DNA of 64,000 nt, from the NCBI RefSeq assembly GCF_041438865.1, contig NZ_CP109450.1:1178001-1242000 (forward strand). Direction: 5' to 3'. This DNA comes from Streptomyces sp. NBC_01471. Lineage in GTDB: Bacteria; Actinomycetota; Actinomycetes; Streptomycetales; Streptomycetaceae. Made by a program: the position numbers and the translations under genes. This document shows positions 28,045 to 37,179 of the stretch, piece by piece. Below the pieces are notes generated by a model. That model did not search any database. It was given only the letters and a program-made list of their open reading frames with translations, and was not told where the DNA came from. Position 1 is the first letter of the stretch, and every line of letters starts with the position of its first letter.

Positions 28045-30173
28045 GCACCACCACCTCCGATCTCCTGAAGGGCGCGGCCGAGCTGTTCCCCGGCGAGGTC
28101 GTCACCCAGGCGCACGTACGCCACCTCGATCTGCCGGGCGGCGCGGGCAGGTTCGCGCTGATCACGCTCGACAACGGCCTGGACCACACCAAGCCGACCA
28201 CCTTCGGCCCGCAGTCGCTGGCGAACCTCGACGCCGCCATCGACCAGGTCGAGAAGGAGGCCGCCGAGGGCACCGTCGTCGGCATCGGCATCACCGGCAA
28301 GCCGTTCATCTTCGCGGTCGGCGCCGACCTCAAGGGTGTCGAGCTGCTGAAGAACCACTCGGACGCGCTCGCCATCGGCAAGGGCGGCCACGACGTCTTC
28401 AAGCGGCTGTCGTCGCTGGCCGTCCCCACCTTCGCCTACTACAACGGTGCGGCGATGGGCGGTGGCGTGGAGGTCGGTCTGCACTGCGCGTACCGCACGG
28501 TGACCAAGTCGCTGCCCGCCTTCGCGCTGCCCGAGGTCTTCCTCGGCCTGGTGCCCGGCTGGGGCGGCTGCGCGCTGCTCCCCAACCTGATCGGCGCGGA
28601 CCGCGCGGTCTCGGTCATCATCGAGAACTCGCTGAACCAGAACCGGCAGCTGAAGGGCAAGCAGGTCTACGAGCTGGGGATCGCCGACGCGATCTTCGAG
28701 GGCGCGGACTTCCTGGAGCAGTCGCTGATCTGGACCTCCGCCGTCCTGCGCGGCGAGATCGAGGTCGTACGCCCGGAGATCGACCGCGGCGACGCCTGGG
28801 ACCGGGCGGTCGAGCGCGGCCGGACCATCGCCGACTCGAAGGTGCACGGCGCGGCCCCGGCCGCCTACCGCGCGCTGGACATCATCGCCGCCGCCAAGGA
28901 CGGTGACCTGGAGCAGGGGTTCGACTCCGAGAACGCCGCGCTCGCCGACCTGATCATGGGCGGCGAACTGCGCAGCGGGATCTACGCGTTCAACCTGGTC
29001 CAGAAGCGCGCCAAGCGCCCGGCCGGTGCCCCGGACAAGAACCTGGCGCGCCCGGTCACCAAGGTCGGCGTCGTCGGCGCCGGTCTGATGGCCTCTCAGC
29101 TCGCGCTGCTCTTCCTGCGCCGCCTCGAAGTACCGGTGGTACTCACCGACATCGACCAGGAGCGCGTCGACAAGGGCGTGGGCTATGTGCACGCCGAGAT
29201 CGACAAGCTGCTGCTGAAGTCCCGTATCAACCAGGACAAGGCCAACCGGCTCAAGGCCCTGGTGAGCGGTGTGCTCGACAAGGCCGAGGGCTTCGCGGAC
29301 GCCGACTTCATCATCGAGGCGGTCTTCGAGGAGATCGGCGTCAAGCAGCAGGTGTTCGCCGAGGTGGAGGCGGTCGCCCCGGCGCACGCCATCCTCGCCA
29401 CCAACACCTCCTCGCTGTCGGTCTCCGAGATGGCGTCGAAGCTGAAGCACCCCGAGCGGGTCGTCGGTTTCCACTTCTTCAACCCGGTCGCGATCCTGCC
29501 GCTCCTGGAGATCGTGCGCGGCGAGCAGACCGACGACGCCTCGCTGGCCACGGCGTTCGGTGTGGCGCGGAAGCTGAAGAAGACCGCGGTGCTGGTGAAG
29601 GACGCCCCGGCGTTCGTCGTCAACCGCATCCTCACCCGCTTCATGGGCGAGATCCAGAACGTCATTGACGAGGGCACCCCGGTCGAGGTCGCCGAGAAGG
29701 CCGTGGAGCCGCTCGGTCTTCCGATGTCCCCGCTGGTGCTGCTCGAACTGGTCGGCCCGGCCATCGGCCTGCACGTCTCGGAGACGCTGCACCGCGCCTT
29801 CCCCGACCGGTTCACCGTCTCGGAGAACCTGGCCGCCGTCGTCAAGGCGGGCAAGCGCGGCTTCTACGTCTACGAGTCGGGCAAGCCGGAGCTCGACCCG
29901 GAGGTCGCCGCACTCCTCAAGCAGGGCACGTCGGTGCTCTCCGAGGAGCAGACCCGCGACCGTGTCCTGGACGCGGTGGCGCAGGAGATCGGCCTGATGC
30001 TGGACGAGGGTGTCGTGGCCGAGGCCCAGGACATCGACCTCTGCCTGATCACCGGCGCGGGCTGGCCCTTCCACCTGGGCGGCATCACGCCGTACCTGGA
30101 CCGTGAGGGTGTGTCGCAGCGGGTGAACGGCAAGCCGTTCCTCGCCCAGGGTGTGGCGAGCGTTCCTGCCTGA
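28041..30173 (+). CDS. Fatty-acid oxidation multifunctional protein (enoyl-CoA hydratase / 3-hydroxyacyl-CoA dehydrogenase)
   Basis: 710 residues. The GTG overlaps the thiolase TGA (GTGA), so the two are translationally coupled. The crotonase domain (about 1-300) has FIFAVGADLKGVELL and YNGAAMGGGVEVGLHC, with ALPEVFLGLVPGWGG. The NAD-binding domain begins at about 340 with KVGVVGAGLMASQLALLF, followed by ATNTSSLSVSEMA, the catalytic VVGFHFFNPV, and the C-terminal HAD domain (KDAPAFVVNRIL). It performs the hydration and NAD-dependent oxidation steps before thiolysis. Confidence 0.95.
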   Translation: MSTTTSDLLKGAAELFPGEVVTQAHVRHLDLPGGAGRFALITLDNGLDHTKPTTFGPQSLANLDAAIDQVEKEAAEGTVVGIGITGKPFIFAVGADLKGVELLKNHSDALAIGKGGHDVFKRLSSLAVPTFAYYNGAAMGGGVEVGLHCAYRTVTKSLPAFALPEVFLGLVPGWGGCALLPNLIGADRAVSVIIENSLNQNRQLKGKQVYELGIADAIFEGADFLEQSLIWTSAVLRGEIEVVRPEIDRGDAWDRAVERGRTIADSKVHGAAPAAYRALDIIAAAKDGDLEQGFDSENAALADLIMGGELRSGIYAFNLVQKRAKRPAGAPDKNLARPVTKVGVVGAGLMASQLALLFLRRLEVPVVLTDIDQERVDKGVGYVHAEIDKLLLKSRINQDKANRLKALVSGVLDKAEGFADADFIIEAVFEEIGVKQQVFAEVEAVAPAHAILATNTSSLSVSEMASKLKHPERVVGFHFFNPVAILPLLEIVRGEQTDDASLATAFGVARKLKKTAVLVKDAPAFVVNRILTRFMGEIQNVIDEGTPVEVAEKAVEPLGLPMSPLVLLELVGPAIGLHVSETLHRAFPDRFTVSENLAAVVKAGKRGFYVYESGKPELDPEVAALLKQGTSVLSEEQTRDRVLDAVAQEIGLMLDEGVVAEAQDIDLCLITGAGWPFHLGGITPYLDREGVSQRVNGKPFLAQGVASVPA

Positions 30174-30205
30174 CCCCGGGCCTCCGCCCCTCCGGAGCCC
30201 TTCGT

Positions 30206-30244
30206 GTGTGTGCCCGTCCCGGCGAGTCCGGGGCGGGCACACAC
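30206..30244 (+). terminator. Terminator of the beta-oxidation operon
   Basis: GTGTGTGCCCGTCCCGG pairs with CCGGGGCGGGCACACAC (17 bp, one G-U) over a 5-base loop, 33 bp after the stop. Confidence 0.85.
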
Positions 30245-30351
30245 CGTTGAGGGCAGGCCATGGCGGTATGACAAAATGACCCTTTCCGCGGTGTGTGGGA
30301 ATGGGGAGTCGAGTACCTGCCGGACGGCGGACACGGGGAGCAGGACGGTTC

Positions 30352-31383
30352 GTGGAACGGCAGCGGAAGTACACACGCAGGACCGCTCTGTGGGCGGGCG
30401 TATCGGCGGCGGCCGCGGCCGGAGGCCTGGCCGGCGGCCGGTGGTACGCGGAGCAGCGGGCACACGGGGACGGCACGTTCGATCCGGCGGAACCCTCGCA
30501 GATCCTGGCCCCCACCGCGCTGCACCAGACCACGGTGCCCCAGTCGTTCGCCTTCGACGACAGCCAGGGCGACATCTACGCGGTGCAACTGGTCCAGGGC
30601 GGTGTGCGGCTGCCCGGCGAGCCGCGCCGGCTGTCGAGTGCGGAGCGGGACAAGCGCGGCGATCTCTGTGTCACCCGGCTGTCCGCGAGCGGGCAGCCCC
30701 GCGGCCACATGTTCCTGCGCGGATTCGGCCACGGCGTCTCCCTCGGCGTCGAGCCGTCCGCGTCCGGTGCGCTGCTCTGGACGGAGTCGCAGGCCCACCC
30801 GGAGACCGGGTACGGGCAGGCGGTCTCCCGGTTCGCCTTCCGGGACGCGGCGGTGCTCGACAGCGACCGTCCCGGCCTGCGGCACTACCGCCCGGTGCCC
30901 GGCTCGCTCGCCAACCAGCCCAGTGTCGACATGGCGGCGCGGCGGGTGATGGTGAGCTACTGGACGGTCCCGGCGTACGGGAGACGGCAGCAGTGGTACG
31001 CGGTGTACGCCATGGACGACTTCCTCGCGGGCCGCTACGAGCCGCTGCACACCGTGCGGCAGCAGGGACGCGGCGCGGCCGAGACGTTCCAGGGGTGCGT
31101 GCTGTACGGAGACCGGGTGTACCAGCTCGCGGGCAACGCGTACACCGCCGCGTCCGGCGCCAACCCGCCCGTTTCCGGGGGCAATACCCGGGTCACCGCG
31201 GTGGACCTGCGCGACGGCCCCGCCCCTGCTGCGCGGCGGATCACCGTAGGGGCCGGGCTGGCCTACCGGGAGCCGGAAGGGCTCGCTGTCAGGCGGGCGG
31301 GCGGTCCCCGGCTCTGTGTGGGCTTCGCGACCGGCGGCTCGCGGGCCAGGATGCTGGCGATCCACTCGTGCGGCCGGGTGTGA
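30352..31383 (+). CDS. TagC-like beta-propeller protein, probably exported
   Basis: 343 residues from the GTG at 30352. The N-terminus RQRKYTRRTALWAGVSAAAA has a twin-arginine and a hydrophobic stretch, so export by Tat or Sec is likely. The remainder is rich in beta strands (QSFAFDDSQGDIYAVQLVQ; GDLCVTRLSASGQPRGHMFL; GHGVSLGVEPS), matching the group labelled teichoic acid biosynthesis protein C / phage receptor-binding-like propeller in streptomycetes. No enzyme activity is known. It is convergent with a glycosyltransferase and starts the envelope-polymer island. Confidence 0.8.
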   Translation: MERQRKYTRRTALWAGVSAAAAAGGLAGGRWYAEQRAHGDGTFDPAEPSQILAPTALHQTTVPQSFAFDDSQGDIYAVQLVQGGVRLPGEPRRLSSAERDKRGDLCVTRLSASGQPRGHMFLRGFGHGVSLGVEPSASGALLWTESQAHPETGYGQAVSRFAFRDAAVLDSDRPGLRHYRPVPGSLANQPSVDMAARRVMVSYWTVPAYGRRQQWYAVYAMDDFLAGRYEPLHTVRQQGRGAAETFQGCVLYGDRVYQLAGNAYTAASGANPPVSGGNTRVTAVDLRDGPAPAARRITVGAGLAYREPEGLAVRRAGGPRLCVGFATGGSRARMLAIHSCGRV

Positions 31384-31401
31384 GGGCCGCGGACCGCGCC
31401 G

Positions 31402-33018
31402 TCACTGCGGCAGCGGGCGCCTCGCGGACACCTCGGCGGTGAGGTTCCCGGCCTTCGTGGCGTAGAGGTGGCAGACCGTCTCCAGACCGGACGCGTCGGC
31501 CCGGCCGACCACGACGCCCTGCCTCGTCCGGTCGGCGACCGTCTCCGTGCGGGCCCCGCCGAGCCGTACCTCCTTGGCCACCCCCTGGTAGGACACGTGC
31601 AGGAACAGGTCCCAGAGCCCGGGTGCGACGGGCTGGAAGCCGTCGGCCGCCGACAGGTCGAGCCTCGCTTCGAAACCGGCCTGCGCACGGTCCGCGCGGG
31701 TGGCGGCGTCGAGCTTGGGGGTGGGCGTGGTGTAGACGCGGAAGCGGTACTCGGCGCCGCTCGTACGCTCACGCAGGACCACACGGACGGCCGGGTCGCG
31801 GGTGGACAGCTGCTCGATGTAGCAGTGGCCGTTCACCCTGAGCACGGTGCCCGACCAGCTGAGACCGGTCAGCCGGTACTTGGCCTTCAGGGTGTGGGTG
31901 ATCTCGAAGTACGCGTCGGGCAGGCCCACTTCGGGGTCCCTGAAGAAGGGGTACCGGCGGAAGGCGCGGCCGTCCGCCACGAGCAGCGGGGCCTTCTCCT
32001 TGCCCTGCTCGAACGCGGCCGTCCGCTCGGCCTCGGCGAACAGACCGCGGCGGATCAGCTCCAGGCGGACCGAGAGCGGCCGGGGCAGCTTGCCGAACAC
32101 CTCCGGTCCCGCGTGGAGTTCCAGCAGTCCACGGCATTCGGTGAGCGTGGCCCGGCGCAACTCCTGGTCCTCGCAGGCCAGATAGGCGGCTCCGGTGGCC
32201 TTGCCGAGTTCCAGCTCGAAGTGGCGGGCGAGCAGCTGGTCCCGGAGGGGGCCCGGCTGGACGCGTTCGGTGACGAGGGTGACCATCCGGCGGGTGAGCG
32301 CCATCCGGTCCGCGAGGGACCCGCTGAACCGGGACGTGTTGACCCCGGCGACCCGGCGGGCCTGTTCGACGCAGACCTGGCCGGCGACGACGGAGACCCG
32401 GTCGGCGTACAGATAGGCCAGGGCGGTGAACGCCTGGTCGTCGCCGAGGGACCAGTCCTCGGGGAAGCGCAGCCCGCAGCGGTCCACCAGCGAGCGGCGG
32501 AACAGCTTGTCGGCGCTCAGCGACCAGTACACCCGCGAGGTGGCGACATCGGCGTCGGGCGTGCTGCGGGTGAACATGGACGTGCCGACCTTCTGCCCGT
32601 CCAGGCCGGCCACCTTGCCGAGCACGACATCGGCGTCGTTCTCGTCGGCCGCCCGCACCATGCTCTTCAGCGCGCCCGCGGTGAGCCGGTCCGTACCGCT
32701 GAGGAAGAGGAGATGGCGGCCGGTGGACTGCTCGATCCCCGCGTTGCGCGCCGGTGCCGGAGTGTCCGACGCGGTGGGCGCGGCCGAACACCTCAGCGCC
32801 GGGTACCGGGCCGCCCACTGCTGGAGCGCCTCCCGGGTGCCGTCCTGCGAGCCGCGGTCGAAGACCAGTACCTCCACCAGGAAACCGGCATCGCCCTGGG
32901 CCAGCACCGATTCGAGACAGGCGCCGATGTGGCCCACGGCGTCGGCCACGTCGACGACCACACTGACGTCGGGCTGTTCCCTGGGGTGGACGGACACGGA
33001 ATTCACGACGCTGATCAC
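31402..33018 (-). CDS. Family 2 glycosyltransferase with C-terminal extension
   Basis: 538 residues, GTG start at 33018. The GT-A domain (about 15-235) begins DVSVVVDVADAVGHIGACLE, with EVLVFDRGSQDGTREAL, ARNAGIEQSTGRHLLFLSG and, in place of a strict DxD, TDRL. EDWSLGDDQAF carries the likely base region. Residues 340-538 form an all-beta domain (KYRLTGLSWSGTVLRVNGH) seen in other actinobacterial teichoic-acid glycosyltransferases. There is no membrane segment. It probably adds a sugar to a wall glycopolymer made by the neighbouring genes. 45 bp separate its start from the next gene's stop. Confidence 0.88.
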   Translation of the reverse strand: MISVVNSVSVHPREQPDVSVVVDVADAVGHIGACLESVLAQGDAGFLVEVLVFDRGSQDGTREALQQWAARYPALRCSAAPTASDTPAPARNAGIEQSTGRHLLFLSGTDRLTAGALKSMVRAADENDADVVLGKVAGLDGQKVGTSMFTRSTPDADVATSRVYWSLSADKLFRRSLVDRCGLRFPEDWSLGDDQAFTALAYLYADRVSVVAGQVCVEQARRVAGVNTSRFSGSLADRMALTRRMVTLVTERVQPGPLRDQLLARHFELELGKATGAAYLACEDQELRRATLTECRGLLELHAGPEVFGKLPRPLSVRLELIRRGLFAEAERTAAFEQGKEKAPLLVADGRAFRRYPFFRDPEVGLPDAYFEITHTLKAKYRLTGLSWSGTVLRVNGHCYIEQLSTRDPAVRVVLRERTSGAEYRFRVYTTPTPKLDAATRADRAQAGFEARLDLSAADGFQPVAPGLWDLFLHVSYQGVAKEVRLGGARTETVADRTRQGVVVGRADASGLETVCHLYATKAGNLTAEVSARRPLPQ

Positions 33019-33062
33019 CAGACTTCATTGCGAACGGGGGTGCTGCGAGCGGGGCCGGCGGG

Positions 33063-33887
33063 TCAGCCGGGGAGCGGGGCGCCCTCGTGCGGCCAGGGCA
33101 GCGGACCGTGGACCTTCGGCTGGGTCCAGGGCGCGTGCGCGGTGGTGCCGGACCCGTTGAAGCCGGGCGGGGTCAGCAGCCCCGGGGTTTCGGAGAGATC
33201 GCCGATGTGGATGACCACCCGGCCCTCGGCCCGCTCCCCCGACGGCGACTGCACGGCGTACTGGAAGTGGTCGTAGCCCACCGCCCCCGGAGCCGCCTGG
33301 AAGGCCAGGACTCCCTCTTGGGTGACGGTCACCTGCCCGGACCGCGGCTGGGTGTGTCCCACCACGACGGTGCCCTGCGGCAGGCCGTCCCGTACGTCGA
33401 CGAGCGCGGGCGCGTACCCGGGTCCGGAGACGTTCAGGGCGCGGCCGGGGGCGGAGAAGCCCCTGATCCGCACTCCCTGGTCGGCCAGTGGTTCGGTGCG
33501 CAGCAGCCTGCGCGGGTCCCGGCCGGGGATGGCGGCGGAGACCGCCGGACGCAGCACGTGTTCCGCGCTGTCCGGCCGGATCCGCAGGGTCAGGACGGCG
33601 GTTTCGGAGCCGCCGCCGTCGGCGCGGGCCCGGTAGTGCCGCAGCAGGGAGGAGTACTCGGCACCGTGGACCGCCACCACGTCCGCGGCCCCGGCGAAGG
33701 AGTCCTCGGCGAGGTAACCGTAGGCGTGTCCGATGCCCGGGCCCGCCTGGACGGTCAGGGCGATCCGGACCGTCTGGCCGGGAGCGACGGATGCCAGCGG
33801 ATGCGCGTCGCAGTGCACGGCCGCCTGCGTCGCGCTGTCCGGGAGACCGGGTTCCTGGATGCGGACCACGGCGAGGAGGAAGGTCAC
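33063..33887 (-). CDS. Unknown beta-sandwich (Ig/cadherin-like) protein coupled to SGNH gene
   Basis: 274 residues from the GTG at 33887, which overlaps the SGNH stop (GTGA), so translation is coupled. No signal peptide or membrane helix is seen. The sequence is strand-rich: VRIALTVQAGPGIGHAYGYL and AVLTLRIRPDSAEHV early, and a C-terminal module GQVTVTQEGVLAFQAAPGAV then YDHFQYAVQSPSGERAEGRV that reads like a cadherin/Big-type repeat. Such a module without export is odd; it may bind or shape the polymer in the cytoplasm, or be exported with a partner. No family name can be given. Confidence 0.75.
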   Translation of the reverse strand: MTFLLAVVRIQEPGLPDSATQAAVHCDAHPLASVAPGQTVRIALTVQAGPGIGHAYGYLAEDSFAGAADVVAVHGAEYSSLLRHYRARADGGGSETAVLTLRIRPDSAEHVLRPAVSAAIPGRDPRRLLRTEPLADQGVRIRGFSAPGRALNVSGPGYAPALVDVRDGLPQGTVVVGHTQPRSGQVTVTQEGVLAFQAAPGAVGYDHFQYAVQSPSGERAEGRVVIHIGDLSETPGLLTPPGFNGSGTTAHAPWTQPKVHGPLPWPHEGAPLPG

Positions 33888-34714
33888 CGCCCGGCTCCGA
33901 TCCGTGCCGCGCCCGGCACCTGTGCCACCCGCTCCTTGGTCAGCCGGTCGAACGTCGCGGTGTCCAGCCAGCCCATCTCGTCGGTGGTGAATTCCAGCCG
34001 GTCGAGGCTGTGCACCCAGGACGCCGGGACGAGCCCCTGGTCCCGCAGGGCACGGGCGATGAAACGCGCGCATTCCACCGCGGCCTCGGCCCGCAGGTGG
34101 GTGTCGTCCGCGCCCTTGAGATTGGCGACGGGGTTCTCGTACGGCCGCAGATGCGCGAAGAGCTCCCTGACGGCGTCGCCGCCCAGCTCCTCCCACCAGG
34201 CCAGGCTCTGGGCGTAGAGATCGACGAGCGGTGCGGACAGCTCCTGCGCGACCTCCCGCATGGCCATCGGGTAGGTGCGCAGGAAGCGCCGCAGATTGCC
34301 GTACGCGTCGAACTTGCGCCGCTCGTGGCTGAGGACCAGGACGGGGTGCGCCTGCGCCTCCCTGGTGAGGTGCACCATCTGCCGCAGGTACTGCTGGTAC
34401 GCGGCGAAGGGCTCGGTGTGCAGGCCCTCCTCCGGCTCCCAGTCGACCTGGCCGAAGGTGATGAGGACGTAGTCACCCGGAGCCGCCCGGTCGAGGATCC
34501 ACTGGAAGCGGCCGCGGTCGTAGAAGCTCTTGGAACTCGCCTTCGCCCGTGCGCAGTTGACCACCTCCACCGCGGGGCTGAGGAAGAGCGGGAGCGTCTG
34601 CCCCCAGCCGGCCATCGGGAGGTAGTCGACGGAGCGCGTCACCACCGTGGAATCGCCCGTGACGAACATCCGCCTGCGGGGCATCTCCTGCCCGTACATC
34701 TCCGTACCCTCCAT
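33884..34714 (-). CDS. SGNH hydrolase, rhamnogalacturonan acetylesterase-like
   Basis: 276 residues from the ATG at 34714; an ATG at 34699, directly behind GGAGG, is an equally good start. SGNH blocks are present: MFVTGDSTVVTRSVDYLPMA with the nucleophile Ser, the Gly region GWGQTLPLF, the Asn block VEVVNCARAKASSKSFYDRG, and the Asp/His pair ADDTHLRAEAAVE. This fits CE12-type carbohydrate acetylesterases. No signal peptide is seen, so it may deacetylate, or in reverse acetylate, a wall-polymer precursor inside the cell. Four genes (glycerophosphotransferase, SGNH, beta-sandwich, GT2) follow each other closely on this strand. Confidence 0.87.
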   Translation of the reverse strand: MEGTEMYGQEMPRRRMFVTGDSTVVTRSVDYLPMAGWGQTLPLFLSPAVEVVNCARAKASSKSFYDRGRFQWILDRAAPGDYVLITFGQVDWEPEEGLHTEPFAAYQQYLRQMVHLTREAQAHPVLVLSHERRKFDAYGNLRRFLRTYPMAMREVAQELSAPLVDLYAQSLAWWEELGGDAVRELFAHLRPYENPVANLKGADDTHLRAEAAVECARFIARALRDQGLVPASWVHSLDRLEFTTDEMGWLDTATFDRLTKERVAQVPGAARIGAGR

Positions 34715-34737
34715 CAGAACGTGTCGCCTCCCACAGG

Positions 34738-36891
34738 TCAGAAGTACTGCTGCACCGATTCCTGCGGTCCGGGCTGCTGTCCGATCCATCCGCCGTGCGG
34801 GACGGGCACGGCGGAGTCCACCGGCTGGTGCGGTACCGCGGCGGTCCCCTGGGTGAACGGGTTGGCGAGGATCGGCTCCGCGCTGTCCCCGGCCGGGAAT
34901 TCGGTGATGCCCGTCGCGAACAGCTGGTTCACCGCGTCGTTGAACCGGACCATGGAGTCCCCGTCGCCCAGCAGATAGCGCTTGAGGTGCTCCCGGTGCC
35001 CGGCAAGCCGGTCCCGGCCGCCGGAGCGCGCGGCGTCGACACAGACGGCGAGCTCCTCGCAGGACGGGCCGAGGATGTACGCGGCGGACGCCGCCGGGTT
35101 CAGCTGCTTGAAGAGCTCGGGGTCCGAGTCGGACGGGTTCGAGACGGCGTACGGCTTCTCGCTCGCCACGAAGTCGGACACCACGCTGGAGATGTCGCTG
35201 ATCAGCATGTCCGCTTCGTTGAAGCAGCTGTAGAGGGACGGCAGTTGCCCGGTGACCACCTGGTGGCGCTCACTGCCGCCCGCGGCCCAGAAGGTCTCGT
35301 GCCACTCGGCCTGCAACTCCTCCCAGGTCTCCTTCGGCGGCCGGGCGAGCATGGACCTGTCCTTGTGCCAGAGGCCGTATACCCCCACCACGGTCCATGC
35401 CTTCAGCCTGGCCATCCGGGCCTCCAGACCGGCCAGCTGCTTGTCGCCGTCCGCCTGTGAGGCGCGGGAACCCCGGCCGTCCCTGGTGCGGTCGCGCTTG
35501 GCGTTGTCGGCTTCGAGCAGCGCCATGATGCGCCGGTGCACCCGGGTCGCGTCGGCGGACCGCTTGCCGGTCAACGGGTGCGGCTTGTAGAGGATCCGGA
35601 CCGGTTCCTCCTGGTTCAGCAGCATCCGGATGAGCTTCTCGCCCATCAGGGTGAGCGAGGTGTGGAACGGGTCGGCCGTCCATCCCTCCCAGGTGGGGGC
35701 GTACAGCACGGTGGTCATCCGGCCGGCCGGGCGGGCCGAGACCGACTCGACCGCGCTGAGCTGCGGGCGGCCCACCGGCACGAGGGCGGAACCGGGGATG
35801 GTGCCGCGCAGCCGCTGGTAGCGGTCCTCGCCGCCGCGGCCCGCCGTCCATATCTGGTCGTAGACCTTGCTCACCCGGTTGCTGCTGGCCAGCTTGTCGC
35901 TGTCGCCGTGTCCGATGAAGACGTGCTTGGCCTCGGCCACCCGCAGCATGTGGACGTTCTTGCCCGCGTTCGCCGGATAGAGGATCACCCGGACCTCGGG
36001 CAGCTCCAGCAGGCTGAGGTCGTCGGCCTTGGGGAGGCAGACGACCGGCAGCGAGGTGTACGCGAGGAAGCGCAGCGTGGTGACCTCGCGCAGCACGATC
36101 AACGGCCGCCTGCCGAGCCGGGAGAGGGTCTCCAGCCACATGTTGACCTGGTAGGCGGAGTCCCGTGCGCCGGCCGCGTAGGTGAAGTAGAGGACGACCT
36201 CGGGGCGGTACTTGGCGACCTGCTTGTTCAGGATGCGGAAGGTGCGCTCGTGGCTGGGCACCCGGCGGCACTGCCTGATGGTCGGCAGCAGGATCAGCAT
36301 GCCGAGGACCGCGACGGTCACCGCCAGCGCGCCGCCGAGGACGCTGAAGCCGATGATGTGGGTGGCGCGGGAGGCGATGGCGCCGACGATGATCGCGCTG
36401 TCCAGGTGGAGCAGCTTGCGCTCGTAGGACCGGAAGGCGATCGGAGACGGCGGCTCCGGCATGTTCAGGGCGCTGAGATCGAGGTTGCGCACGCGTACCG
36501 GGAGGGCACGGCGGCGCTTGATGAACATGCAGAGGAACGTGTAGAGCAGGCGCAGCGAGTGCACGGCGGCGAAGCCGAGGAAGACCACCGTGAAGATGTC
36601 CCGGTCGTCCCCGCTGGTGTCCCGCAGCAGCACCAGCACGCCGAGTTCCCGGGTCAGGACCCGGATGCTGAGGCCCCACTTGAGCTTGCCGAGGAAGCGG
36701 ATCAGATCGGGTTCGACGCGGTGCAGATAGAAGTCGGTCGCGTAGCTGAGGACCAGGGCCGCCGCGAAGGCCCAGAGGAAGCCGAAGACGCCGGAGACCA
36801 GCATCCCGAGGTAACTCGCCAGCAGCAGGAACAGCACAAGGACGTTCTTGCCCTTGGCTATTTCGGCATGGCGGATCAGTGCGGCTATCAA
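34738..36891 (-). CDS. Membrane CDP-glycerol:poly(glycerophosphate) glycerophosphotransferase
   Basis: About 717 residues from a TTG at 36891 with GAAAGGG 6 bases upstream; the frame is open to 36987 and the start is not certain. The N-terminal 250 residues contain several hydrophobic segments (NVLVLFLLLASYLGMLVSGV; FLWAFAAALVLSYATDFYL; IIGFSVLGGALAVTVAVLGM), then a TagB/TagF-type domain with IGHGDSDK, LYAPTWEGW, RILYKPHPLTG and MLISDISSVVSDFVAS. It builds or primes a glycerol-phosphate wall polymer. The membrane-anchored N-terminus is an addition to the classic Bacillus TagF; the C-terminal 60 residues are Pro/Gln-rich. Confidence 0.9.
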   Translation of the reverse strand: MIAALIRHAEIAKGKNVLVLFLLLASYLGMLVSGVFGFLWAFAAALVLSYATDFYLHRVEPDLIRFLGKLKWGLSIRVLTRELGVLVLLRDTSGDDRDIFTVVFLGFAAVHSLRLLYTFLCMFIKRRRALPVRVRNLDLSALNMPEPPSPIAFRSYERKLLHLDSAIIVGAIASRATHIIGFSVLGGALAVTVAVLGMLILLPTIRQCRRVPSHERTFRILNKQVAKYRPEVVLYFTYAAGARDSAYQVNMWLETLSRLGRRPLIVLREVTTLRFLAYTSLPVVCLPKADDLSLLELPEVRVILYPANAGKNVHMLRVAEAKHVFIGHGDSDKLASSNRVSKVYDQIWTAGRGGEDRYQRLRGTIPGSALVPVGRPQLSAVESVSARPAGRMTTVLYAPTWEGWTADPFHTSLTLMGEKLIRMLLNQEEPVRILYKPHPLTGKRSADATRVHRRIMALLEADNAKRDRTRDGRGSRASQADGDKQLAGLEARMARLKAWTVVGVYGLWHKDRSMLARPPKETWEELQAEWHETFWAAGGSERHQVVTGQLPSLYSCFNEADMLISDISSVVSDFVASEKPYAVSNPSDSDPELFKQLNPAASAAYILGPSCEELAVCVDAARSGGRDRLAGHREHLKRYLLGDGDSMVRFNDAVNQLFATGITEFPAGDSAEPILANPFTQGTAAVPHQPVDSAVPVPHGGWIGQQPGPQESVQQYF

Positions 36892-37085
36892 TCTGGTCCC
36901 TTTCTCGTCGTCGAACGCACACCCTGACCCGCGTCTCCCCCCAGGGCGTACGTGCGCGACGGAACGCGGACGCACAAGCGGCACCACAGTGACGGCAAGG
37001 CTTCAGCAGACCAACCCGAAACGTTAACCTGAGCTTTACCTGACGTCAGAATAGTACCCGCAAAAGGGTTACGGACAAGTCGCCA

Positions 37086-37098
37086 GTACGTTACGTAC
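37086..37098. repeat. Palindrome GTACGT-T-ACGTAC
   Basis: A perfect 13-bp odd palindrome in the 287-bp gap upstream of the glycerophosphotransferase. The same AT-rich stretch (37020-37080) holds CTGACGTCAG and, on the minus strand, TTGTCC-N19-TATTCT, a possible promoter. Confidence 0.4.
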
Positions 37099-37155
37099 AG
37101 GCAGGTCCCAGCCGTCTCGGCGAGCTGCCGGAGGCGCCCGGGGCAGGGGCCCGAC

Positions 37156-37179
37156 GGGACCTTTCGTCCGGAAAGGCCC
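37156..37179 (-). terminator. Terminator at end of the PIG-L-like/propeller gene
   Basis: GGGACCTTTC pairs with GAAAGGCCC(T) (one G-U) over a short loop, overlapping the stop codon on the minus strand. Confidence 0.5.
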
